In this document: piece by piece, positions 47,055-59,118 of the stretch
Layout of the letters: each line of letters begins with the position of its first letter
How positions within the stretch are numbered: position 1 is the first letter of the stretch
DNA from: Hybos culiciformis
Lineage: Eukaryota > Arthropoda > Insecta > Diptera > Hybotidae
DNA length: 64,000 bases
Direction of reading: 5' to 3'
NCBI GenBank assembly: GCA_964007475.1
Contig: OZ023274.1
Coordinates: forward strand, 39,425,860 to 39,489,859
The notes under the pieces: generated by a model
Told to the model about the DNA's origin: nothing
What the model saw: only the letters and a program-made list of their open reading frames with translations
Database searches by the model: none
Position numbers and translations under genes: made by a program

Positions 47055-47827
47055 GTAAGTACCCTATTTTATAGAAACTTAAAACTCAATTTAATATATT
47101 CTACGGGTTTTTCGGTCGCAAGTTCGATTCCCACTTCAGATTAATTTTTCAAATTAATTTTTCAGTTGACCACTTGAATTTTTGTTTTTATTAAAGCTTT
47201 CAAAATTGACATAATTTATTAATACTGAATTAATACACACAACATTTTTAATACACAACATTTTTAATTGGGTTTGTAGTTTTTTTTTTTGTTGGTTATT
47301 TATAATTTTAATTTAAATTCAATTATTTTTCTGGTAAAAAATATTTGTCAATTTAGTTTAGAATTTTTTAGTGCAAAATAATTTGATTAATAAATCAATA
47401 AAAACGTTTCAAAAAATACAAAATTTTATATAATTTTACTGTTTTTTTTACGTAATATAGTAACCTATATTTAATTTTAATTTTGACTGTGAGAATTACC
47501 AATATTCGGAGCCTCCGCTACATTTATGATTGGTGATAAGTACTTAAACGAATTTTCAATAAATGTATGATAATAGTACAATATACACAGAAAAAAATTT
47601 GCTCGTACTCATTACGTCAAAAAAGTTCGTTAATGACATTCTCGTTAAGATAACGAAAAATAATGAATAATTACGTTTTTGTAACGTAAATTTCGTTTAT
47701 TTTCTTATTACGAACATTTTTTTCATTTTTAGTACTCGTTAAAAAAGTTCGTTATCGTTAAATACTGGAAACAAAAATTTCAATCCATACAGAACTTATA
47801 TTTTCCATTTTACACATTGCCGTAAAT

Positions 47828-47900
47828 GTAGTTCATAGCTCAGTGGCAGAGTTGATGGATTGCAATGTTTAGGACAAGTGGTTCGAAGCCACAAGCGGGC
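47828..47900 (+). ncRNA. tRNA-Cys-like sequence (SINE-type head)
   Basis: The A box TAGCTCAGTGG (47836-47846) and B box GGTTCGAAGCC (47880-47890) have correct spacing, and TTGCAAT in the anticodon-loop position has GCA (Cys). It is followed by GCGGGC and an A-rich tail, not a CCA-type end. It is probably a tRNA-derived retroposon head within the element. Pol III transcription is possible. Confidence 0.65.
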
Positions 47901-47982
47901 ATAAAAAAAATTATTAAAAAAAAATTTTAAAAATAAATAAAAAAATAGAAACATAAATAAAAAAAATTAATAAATAAAAAAA

Positions 47983-48216
47983 ACACGAAGCAGTCATAGA
48001 ACTGCCTATAGAAGTTTATACTTAAGATTTAAACTATGAAATAACAGTGGCTACAAATAATGGACTGCTTTTGGACTGATGGACTGATTTTTATTTTAAT
48101 TTACATTTTTTACTGAGCAGCCCATCATTTGTAGCCACTGTTATTCATAGTTTTTTTCATAGTTTTTAAATCTTTAAGTATAAACTTCTGTAGGCAGTTC
48201 TATGACTGCTTCGTGT
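47983..48216. mobile_element. 234-bp MITE, ACACGAAGCAGTCAT family
   Basis: The ends ACACGAAGCAGTCATAGAAC and its mirror surround mirrored AGTTTATACTTAAG and AACAGTGGCTACAAA, with a short loop. Other copies lie at 10887-10979 and 63828-64000. Confidence 0.8.
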
Positions 48217-49211
48217 TTTTTTTTTTTTTTTGCATATTTTGAGCCGGGAAAACCTATAATGATAAATTACTTGATCGATATCTATACTATCAATGCCAAA
48301 ATATACCTATGTTGTTTGTAACGAGTTTAGTGCGTCCAATATTATAAATTTGTTTTATAGGATATAATGTTTATAACTTTAGTGGTTACATGATCTCTGT
48401 AAAAAATAATCTAGAGTGTGTAAAAACATTTCCCAGATGTTTCGAAAATTATTTTATTTGATGGAAAATCAGCTCGAATAACTAATTTAAATTAAACATT
48501 ATGAATTATAAATCGAAATTTTGTTCATATAAATCGAATTTTAAGACATTTTACTAAATTTTTGTTCATATTAATCAATTGTTAAATAATTTTATTAAAT
48601 TTTGGCATTTAAATCTATTTTATTGTATTTTGTTTATATAAGTCTTATCTGTAAAAGTTCATCATCGACTGGAAATAATATTATTTGTCTAGCTAAATCT
48701 ATAATTAATTTGAGACGTTAAATAATATGAAGTTAACAATATTTTATATTTTTATATTTAATCATTCGTAACTGCGTGAAATTCCGAAGTTTTCACAATC
48801 TGCATGTCAAAATAAAAAATAGACGAAAATATCAAATTGAAATTAGAATCGAATTTGGCAAATAATATTTAAGCTATAAATTAAAAAATATAGGATCAAA
48901 AAATAAATGTATATTTCTATTGCTAACTATTACTTTTTAATTATTTCATAGTCCCTTATTTTATTATACATATATAAATAAATCGACAATAAATTCCGTT
49001 GTCACATGAGAATTTTTTTTTGGGGACCCACAAAGAAAAGGATTATTTAATTTCTTTTTTTTAATGAAAAACTATAAATCATATTTTTATTTTAATTCAA
49101 GAATTGTTAAGTGGTGCAAAAATTTAATTTTTATCATATATCATATGAATATTTAACGTTTTCCAAAAATACTAAAAGGATTTGTTTCTTTATTAAAAAA
49201 AAAAAAAATCC

Positions 49212-49283
49212 TCATTGGGAATCGAACCAGGCACCTTCAGACTTACAGTGTGATATTCTACTATAATACTAAGCCATATTGCC
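49212..49283 (-). ncRNA. tRNA-Tyr-like sequence in each repeat unit
   Basis: The minus strand has an A box TGGCTTAGTAT, a CTGTAAG loop (GTA, Tyr) and a B box GGTTCGATTCC, then CCCAATGAG and a T run (Pol III-type terminator). Stem pairing is poor, so it is tRNA-derived rather than a working tRNA. Further copies start near 50812, 52412, 54011 and 55610. Confidence 0.6.
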
Positions 49284-49544
49284 TATATGAGTTTAGCTTT
49301 CTAAACAAATACAAAAAATATTTTTGATTTATTTTCCTAAATAATATTAAATCTCATTATATGGCAATGAGATTAATTTTTTGATTGGTTAGTTAATTTT
49401 TCAAACTCGTTTTTTGAGTATTCTAATTCTTTTCTTATTTTTTTTTTTGAGTATTATTTTTTATTCCCCTACAATAAAATAAAAACAAAAAAAAGAATGG
49501 TTTATTAGAATTTTTTTATTATATTTTAGAAAGCAAAAATTATA

Positions 49545-49618
49545 TGGCCGTATGGCTTAGTGGCTAGAACATCGGACTATAAGAGTGAAGGTGTCAGGTT
49601 CGATTCCCCAATGAATAC
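49545..49618 (+). ncRNA. tRNA-like sequence, divergent partner
   Basis: The A box TGGCTTAGTGG (49553-49563) and B box GGTTCGATTCC (49597-49607) are followed by a run of eight T. The anticodon-loop region reads CTATAAG. The T stem pairs poorly. Copies start near 51145, 52745 and 54344. The last, at 55943, is different inside (CACCATACTAATAAGTCTG). It faces away from the minus-strand copy 260 bases upstream. Confidence 0.6.
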
Positions 49619-52600
49619 ATTTTTTTTTAAATTTTTTTGAACATAATAATTTTTAAAATTTTTGGAACATAATTTTTTTATTGTTAGAATATGTAATTTT
49701 TTTGCTTGTAATATTGGACATATATTTGAAATTAAAAAAGTGTACGATAATTATGAATTCCTACCCAAAATTTTTGGTCTGGTAATCTTTATTTCACCAG
49801 AGCTACCTATTTTGAAAATATTTTTTTTTTTGCATATTTTGAGCCGGGAAAACCTATAATGATAAATTACTTGATCGATATCTATACTATCAATGCCAAA
49901 ATATGCCTATGTTGTTTGTAACGAGTTTAGTGCGTCCAATATTATAAATTTGTTTTATAGGATATAATGTTTATAACTTTAGTGGTTACATGATCTCTGT
50001 AAAAAATAATCTAGAGTGTGTAAAAACATTTCCCAGATGTTTCGAAAATTATTTTATTTGATGGAAAATCAGCTCGAATAACTAATTTAAATTAAACATT
50101 ATGAATTATAAATCGAAATTTTGTTCATATAAATCGAATTTTAAGACATTTTACTAAATTTTTGTTCATATTAATCAATTGTTAAATAATTTTATTAAAT
50201 TTTGGCATTTAAATCTATTTTATTGTATTTTGTTTATATAAGTCTTATCTGTAAAAGTTCATCATCGACTGGAAATAATATTATTTGTCTAGCTAAATCT
50301 ATAATTAATTTGAGACGTTAAATAATATGAAGTTAACAATATTTTATATTTTTATATTTAATCATTCGTAACTGCGTGAAATTCCGAAGTTTTCACAATC
50401 TGCATGTCAAAATAAAAAATAGACGAAAATATCAAATTGAAATTAGAATCGAATTTGGCAAATAATATTTAAGCTATAAATTAAAAAATATAGGATCAAA
50501 AAATAAATGTATATTTCTATTGCTAACTATTACTTTTTAATTATTTCATAGTCCCTTATTTTATTATACATATATAAATAAATCGACAATAAATTCCGTT
50601 GTCACATGAGAATTTTTTTTTGGGGACCCACAAAGAAAAGGATTATTTAATTTCTTTTTTTTAATGAAAAACTATAAATCATATTTTTATTTTAATTCAA
50701 GAATTGTTAAGTGGTGCAAAAATTTAATTTTTATCATATATCATATGAATATTTAACGTTTTCCAAAAATACTAAAAGGATTTGTTTCTTTATTAAAAAA
50801 AAAAAAAATCCTCATTGGGAATCGAACCAGGCACCTTCAGACTTACAGTGTGATATTCTACTATAATACTAAGCCATATTGCCTATATGAGTTTAGCTTT
50901 CTAAACAAATACAAAAAATATTTTTGATTTATTTTCCTAAATAATATTAAATCTCATTATATGGCAATGAGATTAATTTTTTGATTGGTTAGTTAATTTT
51001 TCAAACTCGTTTTTTGAGTATTCTAATTCTTTTCTTATTTTTTTTTTTGAGTATTATTTTTTATTCCCCTACAATAAAATAAAAACAAAAAAAAGAATGG
51101 TTTATTAGAATTTTTTTATTATATTTTAGAAAGCAAAAATTATATGGCCGTATGGCTTAGTGGCTAGAACATCGGACTATAAGAGTGAAGGTGTCAGGTT
51201 CGATTCCCCAATGAATACATTTTTTTTTAAATTTTTTTGAACATAATAATTTTTATAATTTTTTGAACATAATTTTTTTATTGGTAGAATATGTAATTTT
51301 TTTGCTTGTAATATTGGACATATATTTGAAATTAAAAAAGTGTACGATAATTATGAATTCCTACCCAAAATTTTTGGTCTGGTAATCTTTATTTCACCAG
51401 AGCTACCTATTTTGAAAATATTTTTTTTTTTGCATATTTTGAGCCGGGAAAACCTATAATGATAAACTACTTGATCGATATCTATACTATCAATGCCAAA
51501 ATATACCTATGTTGTTTGTAACGAGTTTAGTGCGTCCAATATTATAAATTTGTTTTATAGGATATAATGTTTATAACTTTAGTGGTTACATGATCTCTGT
51601 AAAAAATAATCTAGAGTGTGTAAAAACATTTCCCAGATGTTTCGAAAATTATTTTATTTGATGGAAAATCAGCTCGAATAACTAATTTAAATTAAACATT
51701 ATAAATTATAAATCGAAATTTTGTTCATATAAATCGAATTTTAAGACATTTTACTAAATTTTTGTTCATATTAATCAATTGTTAAATAATTTTATTAAAT
51801 TTTGGCATTTAAATCTATTTTATTGTATTTTGTTTATATAAGTCTTATCTGTAAAAGTTCATCATCGACTGGAAATAATATTATTTGTCTAGCTAAATCT
51901 ATAATTAATTTGAGACGTTAAATAATATGAAGTTAACAATATTTTATATTTTTATATTTAATCATTCGTAACTGCGTGAAATTCCGAAGTTTTCACAATC
52001 TGCATGTCAAAATAAAAAATAGACGAAAATATCAAATTGAAATTAGAATCGAATTTGGCAAATAATATTTAAGCTATAAATTAAAAAATATAGGATCAAA
52101 AAATAAATGTATATTTCTATTGCTAACTATTACTTTTTAATTATTTCATAGTCCCTTATTTTATTATACATATATAAATAAATCGACAATAAATTCCGTT
52201 GTCACATGAGAATTTTTTTTTGGCGACCCACAAAGAAAAGGATTATTTAATTTCTTTTTTTTAATGAAAAACTATAAATCATATTTTTATTTTAATTCAA
52301 GAATTGTTAAGTGGTGCAAAAATTTAATTTTTATCATATATCATATGAATATTTAACGTTTTCCAAAAATACTAAAAGGATTTGTTTCTTTATTAAAAAA
52401 AAAAAAAATCCTCATTGGGAATCGAACCAGGCACCTTCAGACTTACAGTGTGATATTCTACTATAATACTAAGCCATATTGCCTATATGAGTTTAGCTTT
52501 CTAAACAAATACAAAAAATATTTTTGATTTATTTTCCTAAATAATATTAAATCTCATTATATGGCAATGAGATTAATTTTTTGATTGGTTAGTTAATTTT

Positions 52601-55600
52601 TCAAACTCGTTTTTTGAGTATTCTAATTCTTTTCTTATTTTTTTTTTTGAGTATTATTTTTTATTCCCCTACAATAAAATAAAAACAAAAAAAAGAATGG
52701 TTTATTAGAATTTTTTTATTATATTTTAGAAAGCAAAAATTATATGGCCGTATGGCTTAGTGGCTAGAACATCGGACTATAAGAGTGAAGGTGTCAGGTT
52801 CGATTCCCCAATGAATACATTTTTTTTTAAATTTTTTTGAACATAATAATTTTTATAATTTTTTGAACATAATTTTTTTATTGGTAGAATATGTAATTTT
52901 TTTGCTTGTAATATTGGACATATATTTGAAATTAAAAAAGTGTACGATAATTATGAATTCCTACCCAAAATTTTTGGTCTGGTAATCTTTATTTCACCAG
53001 AGCTACCTATTTTGAAAATATTTTTTTTTTTGCATATTTTGAGCCGGGAAAACCTATAATGATAAACTACTTGATCGATATCTATACTATCAATGCCAAA
53101 ATATACCTATGTTGTTTGTAACGAGTTTAGTGCGTCCAATATTATAAATTTGTTTTATAGGATATAATGTTTATAACTTTAGTGGTTACATGATCTCTGT
53201 AAAAAATAATCTAGAGTGTGTAAAAACATTTCCCAGATGTTTCGAAAATTATTTTATTTGATGGAAAATCAGCTCGAATAACTAATTTAAATTAAACATT
53301 ATAAATTATAAATCGAAATTTTGTTCATATAAATCGAATTTTAAGACATTTTACTAAATTTTTGTTCATATTAATCAATTGTTAAATAATTTTATTAAAT
53401 TTTGGCATTTAAATCTATTTTATTGTATTTTGTTTATATAAGTCTTATCTGTAAAAGTTCATCATCGACTGGAAATAATATTATTTGTCTAGCTAAATCT
53501 ATAATTAATTTGAGACGTTAAATAATATGAAGTTAACAATATTTTATATTTTTATATTTAATCATTCGTAACTGCGTGAAATTCCGAAGTTTTCACAATC
53601 TGCATGTCAAAATAAAAAATAGACGAAAATATCAAATTGAAATTAGAATCGAATTTGGCAAATAATATTTAAGCTATAAATTAAAAAATATAGGATCAAA
53701 AAATAAATGTATATTTCTATTGCTAACTATTACTTTTTAATTATTTCATAGTCCCTTATTTTATTATACATATATAAATAAATCGACAATAAGTTCCGTT
53801 GTCACATGAGAATTTTTTTTGGGGACCCACAAAGAAAAGGATTATTTAATTTCTTTTTTTTAATGAAAAACTATAAATCATATTTTTATTTTAATTCAAG
53901 AATTGTTAAGTGGTGCAAAAATTTAATTTTTATCATATATCATATGAATATTTAACGTTTTCCAAAAATACTAAAAGGATTTGTTTCTTTATTAAAAAAA
54001 AAAAAAATCCTCATTGGGAATCGAACCAGGCACCTTCAGACTTACAGTGTGATGTTCTACTATAATACTAAGCCATATTGCCTATATGAGTTTAGCTTTC
54101 TAAACAAATACAAAAAATATTTTTGATTTATTTTCCTAAATAATATTAAATCTCATTATATGGCAATGAGATTAATTTTTTGATTGGTTAGTTAATTTTT
54201 CAAACTCGTTTTTTGAGTATTCTAATTCTTTTCTTATTTTTTTTTTTGAGTATTATTTTTTATTCCCCTACAATAAAATAAAAACAAAAAAATGAATGGT
54301 TTATTAGAATTTTTTTATTATATTTTAGAAAGCAAAAATTATATGGCCGTATGGCTTAGTGGCTAGAACATCGGACTATAAGAGTGAAGGTGTCAGGTTC
54401 GATTCCCCAATGAATACATTTTTTTTTAAATTTTTTTGAACATAATAATTTTTATAATTTTTTGAACATAATTTTTTTATTGGTAGAATATGTAATTTTT
54501 TTGCTTGTAATATTGGACATATATTTGAAATTAAAAAAGTGTACGATAATTATGAATTCCTACCCAAAATTTTTGGTCTGGTAATCTTTATTTCACCAGA
54601 GCTACCTATTTTGAAAATATTTTTTTTTTTTGCATATTTTGAGCCGGGAAAACCTATAATGATAAACTACTTGATCGATATCCATACTATCAATGCCAAA
54701 ATATACCTATGTTGTTTGTAACGAGTTTAGTGCGTCCAATATTATAAATTTGTTTTATAGGATATAATGTTTATAACTTTAGTGGTTACATGATCTCTGT
54801 AAAAAATAATCTAGAGTGTGTAAAAACATTTCCCAGATGTTTCGAAAATTATTTTATTTGATGGAAAATCAGCTCGAATAACTAATTTAAATTAAACATT
54901 ATGAATTATAAATCGAAATTTTGTTCATATAAATCGAATTTTAAGACATTTTACTAAATTTTTGTTCATATTAATCAATTGTTAAATAATTTTATTAAAT
55001 TTTGGCATTTAAATCTATTTTATTGTATTTTGTTTATATAAGTCTTATCTGTAAAAGTTCATCATCGACTGGAAATAATATTATTTGTCTAGCTAAATCT
55101 ATAATTAATTTGAGACGTTAAATAATATGAAGTTAACAATATTTTATATTTTTATATTTAATCATTCGTAACTGCGTGAAATTCCGAAGTTTTCACAATC
55201 TGCATGTCAAAATAAAAAATAGACGAAAATATCAAATTGAAATTAGAATCGAATTTGGCAAATAATATTTAAGCTATAAATTAAAAAATATAGGATCAAA
55301 AAATAAATGTATATTTCTATTGCTAACTATTACTTTTTAATTATTTCATAGTCCCTTATTTTATTATACATATATAAATAAATCGACAATAAATTCCGTT
55401 GTCACATGAGAATTTTTTTTTGGCGACCCACAAAGAAAAGGATTATTTAATTTCTTTTTTTTAATGAAAAACTATAAATCATATTTTTATTTTAATTCAA
55501 GAATTGTTAAGTGGTGCAAAAATTTAATTTTTATCATATATCATATGAATATTTAACGTTTTCCAAAAATACTAAAAGGATTTGTTTCTTTATTAAAAAA

Positions 55601-56487
55601 AAAAAAATCCTCATTGGGAATCGAACCAGGCACCTTCAGACTTACAGTGTGATGTTCTACTATAATACTAAGCCATATTGCCTATATGAGTTTAGCTTTC
55701 TAAACAAATACAAAAAATATTTTTGATTTATTTTCCTAAATAATATTAAATCTCATTATATGGCAATGAGATTAATTTTTTGATTGGTTAGTTAATTTTT
55801 CAAACTCGTTTTTTGAGTATTCTAATTCTTTTCTTATTTTTTTTTTGAGTATTATTTTTTATTCCCCTACAATAAAATAAAAACAAAAAAATGAATGGTT
55901 TATTAGAATTTTTTTATTATATTTTAGAAAGCAAAAATTATATGGCCGTATGGCTTAGTGGATAGAACACCATACTAATAAGTCTGAAGGTGCCAGGTTC
56001 GAACCCAATTATGGTTTGTTTTTTTTTTTAATTTTTGAAAAATGATGACGGTCGATTCTCAGAAAAATGATGACGATTCTCAGAAAAATTTTATATGAAA
56101 ATAAATTTTTACCCTCTACCAAATTTCTTCCAACGTCGCTAAAGAAGTATAAACTTCAAAAATAAATAAAATAAAAAAAAATAAATAAAAATAAAAAAAA
56201 TAAAAAAAAAATAAAAAAAAAAATAAAAAAAATAAAAATAAAAAAAAATAAAAAAGAAATAAATAAAAAATTAAATAAATAAAAAAAGTCTAGTAAATTT
56301 TTTCTTTCGTATTTGCGGTGTTTTTGCTGAAGAATTTGAAAGGTTTTTGGTTTTGGGGTATAACGAACTTTTTTAACGAACTACGAGCTTTTTTCAACGA
56401 AATGTTCGTTGTAGCCAAAATAACGAATTTTTCGTTGATTTTAACGAATTATTTAGTTATTAGTACGAGCAAATTTTTTTCTGTGTA

Positions 56488-57375
56488 GTCATCAACATAC
56501 GGAAGTTTGGAGACTTTATGTTTTCAATGTTTCGATACTCATTGATGGCGCAGTTTTTAAACTCCGCATTGACAGCAACCTTAATAAACCAGTGTAAATT
56601 AGCTTGTATACTTGTATTCTAGTTTAAAATTATTTTTATATTAAAATCGTAATCGTAATATTTTGTCTAATCGTTTGGACAATAAATTTCCTTGTTAAAA
56701 CAATAATAGCAAATTTGGAAAAAAATAAATATTTCAGTGATTGTGAAGTTGAGCAAATAATAGAATTTCCATAAAACAAAAAAACATTATTTCAATAAAT
56801 TCATTGATAACAGAAATATAAATTAGCATTATAAGGAAATTCACCATAATACTATTTTTATGATGGAATAAATCATTTGATATTGTTGTCAAAACGGAAT
56901 TGCATAATTTTTATTTAATTTGAATTTTAAAAAAATGTAAAACAACATTTTAGAAAAGTTATGTGTATAATCATAGAATGGACAAAAAAAATGAACAAGG
57001 TATAGGAAGAATAACCAATTTTATTCCTGCGAGGGTTAAAATAGTTAAATTTGCATGTCACATTTTTTTTAGCCTCCGAAATTGAAAAACTTAAAATTTA
57101 AACAGTTATGGGCTTTTAAGTATATGTAGCCAATTTTGAATTCACGCTCAATCAAAATTCTTCAAAATTGTCTATATAAAATCTTCTTAACTTATTGTGA
57201 AAAGAAGTTATGAGTTAAGTTTACTCCTTACTCTATTTCACTTCTTACTCATAATCTCATAAAAATGTAAATGTCTGTTTGTTCTTAATATAGATTTCCG
57301 AAAGTTCTTCACCGATTACTTTGAAACTTTCACACAATGTATACCATTTGAACTTAGGTGTGTTGTTACATATAT
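56488..57375. other. AT-rich DNA, nothing firm
   Basis: An open stretch just right of the 8.9 kb element (about 56489-56621) has no recognisable residues. No other feature. Confidence 0.4.
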
Positions 57376-58253
57376 ACTAGCTGTACCCGCTCACACGTTG
57401 TTGTGAAACACACGTTTTAAGTGAAATTTTTGTTGTCAGACTGATGAACAATTATAAGAGCTAGTTATTTTATAAATTTGGGAAAATATCTAAGAATTAA
57501 TATTTATCTTTTCTACTTATTCAACACTTAAATTGTATGAAATCGAATGATATTCTTCCCTTAAACAGGTTTCCAAACCAAACCAAATTTGTGTTTTTAT
57601 CCATTTCCTCCTTTTATGAATCAAATTTGAATGAAATCGGAAGAACTTTTGCAGAGGGATTTCTGGGTATGGTGCCTATAACGATCCCGAGACAAAGAGA
57701 CGGTGTAAATTTCGAAACGATCGGTTGAGTGGTTTAGTTTTTAATATTTTGTAGTTATTAGTAATAAAGAAATTGATTTCTATATATTCGAAGAGGGGGC
57801 CAAATTTTTTGTTACGAAATTGGTGTGTTTAATCATTTTTATGTACCAAATTTAAATGAAATCGGACAAACTTTTGAAATCCTCCCTTAGGGTAGGAGGT
57901 CAATAAATTTTTTGTTACGAAATTTGTGTGTAATAATTTCCTCTTTTTACATGCCAAATTTGAATGAAATCGGACGAACTTTCGCCCTCAGGAGAGGTCC
58001 CTAGGTAGGAGGTCAGCAAATTTTTGTTACAGAATTTGTTTGTAATCAGTTCTTCTTTTTACATACCAAATTTGAATGAAATCGGACGAACTTTTAAAGT
58101 CCGCCCTCGGTGGAGGTCGCTGGGGTATGGAAAATAGATAGTAACCGATTCTCAGACCTACTGAATACGCATATAAAATTTGCTAAAAATCGGTAAAGCC
58201 GTTTCGGAGGGGTACGGTAACTAGCATTGTGACATGGAAATTTTATATATTAG
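57376..58253 (+). repeat. Non-LTR-tail-like repeat with internal tandem units
   Basis: It begins ACTAGCTGTACCCGCTCACA, close to the ACTAGCTGACCCG start common to an invertebrate interspersed repeat, and ends AAATTTTATATATTAGATTA. Inside are about four copies of a unit near 115-120 bp with CCAAATTTGAATGAAATCGG. The resemblance to RTE/Proto2-type retroposon tails is from memory. No coding. Confidence 0.55.
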
Positions 58254-58733
58254 ATTATATCATTGTCACTCCTGTGACAGGTTAAAATATGCTTTGTTGA
58301 ACATTTTCTAGCCGAGCCAAAGCAATGCCACAGCAACGAGTAATAATTATATTTTTTTTAATTCCAACCATAATACAAACGAACAACTAAGACGTGAAAT
58401 CAAACGACGCGAAAGATATTAAAATACAATATAAACGTTAATCTCGACGTTAATGTTGACAGTGTGAAAAATTAACAATTTTATAAAAATATTGCAATCA
58501 TGCCAACTTTTTAACATAAGGTTTGCGGTCTAGGTTAAATTCAATTGTCCACTTTTCTGTTAGAGATTTGAATCACTTTAAATTTGATTGCGATGTCATA
58601 TAAATATTATAAATCACTTAATTTTTTTTCGTTTTTAATTCATTTAAAACAAAACGTGAAAATACAAAAAAAAAGCATGTTAAAACTTTATGGGAAATAA
58701 CAAGTTTTTTTTTGATGATGAAAATAGAAATGA
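58254..58733. other. AT-rich DNA, nothing recognised
   Basis: No frame, repeat or RNA gene supported. Confidence 0.5.
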
Positions 58734-58736
58734 TAA

Positions 58737-59106
58737 GGGGCTGTTCACAAATTACGTAACGGCCTAGGGGGGGGGGGGGTTTGAAAATTTGTTACGGTTT
58801 GTTACGGCAGGGGGGGGGGGTGTTTATAAAAATGTTATGTAACCAAATTTCCTCCTTTTTATAAAAAAATTACACTAAATATAATATTAATGCACGCAAA
58901 AAAAAACTTAAGTTATAATGAATTTTGTTTTGATTATTCGAATAAAAAAATTGTTCAAAAAGTAATTTAAAAAGTGTTTAACTTTTGTTACGTCATTCTT
59001 CTGGGGGGGGGGGGTCTTCGGAATTTGTTACGATCTGTTACTATGGGGGGGGGGGGGGGGGTTAAAAAACGGCAAAAAAAGCGTTACGTAATATGTGAAC
59101 AGTCCC
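58737..59106. mobile_element. 370-bp PIF/Harbinger-like MITE
   Basis: The ends GGGGCTGTTCACAAATTACG and TAATATGTGAACAGTCCC are mirrored over about 25 bp. TAA lies on both sides (58734-58736 and 59107-59109), the TWA-type duplication of PIF/Harbinger. Four G runs of 10 or more bases lie inside. No transposase. Confidence 0.8.
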
Positions 59107-59118
59107 TAATAAAAAAGG

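Larger units (their letters stand above)
48231..56030 (+). repeat. Tandem array, 1.6 kb unit, about 4.9 copies
   Basis: Units start at 48231, 49831, 51431, 53031 and 54632 with GCATATTTTGAGCCGGGAAA. They are nearly identical: a handful of substitutions and one-base run-length changes. The last unit stops at its second tRNA-like sequence, where the text diverges after about 55960. No long frame exists in the unit. The end of the unit (GGTAATCTTTATTTCACCAG) is also a dispersed repeat at 9.05-10.87 kb. Confidence 0.97.
47586..56485. mobile_element. 8.9 kb TA-target element with internal tandem array
   Basis: It begins CACAGAAAAAAATTTGCTCG and ends CGAGCAAATTTTTTTCTGTG, with TA on each side (47584-47585 and 56486-56487). 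Subterminal blocks rich in AACGAA and TTCGTT, a tRNA-like segment (47828-47900) and the block GGTGTTTTTGCTGAAG ... GGGGTATAAC (56318-56368) match the 1.2 kb element at 31366-32577 in mirrored order. Between its A-rich tracts lie a MITE (47983-48216) and about 4.9 copies of a 1.6 kb repeat. No transposase frame was found, so movement would need enzymes from elsewhere. Confidence 0.8.

Noticed and set aside
47108..47145. tRNA T-arm-like text GCAAGTTCGATTCCCAC
   Set aside because: No A box or acceptor partner lies at a suitable distance.
49545..49618. Functional tRNA genes
   Set aside because: Acceptor and T stems pair poorly and the copies differ at the anticodon loop, so tRNA-derived sequence is the safer call.
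49662..49859. Repeated frame in each 1.6 kb unit
   Set aside because: It starts at a non-ATG codon, differs in extent between units and has no recognisable composition.
48231..56030. CRISPR-like or rDNA-like array
   Set aside because: The unit is 1.6 kb, no unique spacers exist, and no rRNA sequence is recognisable.
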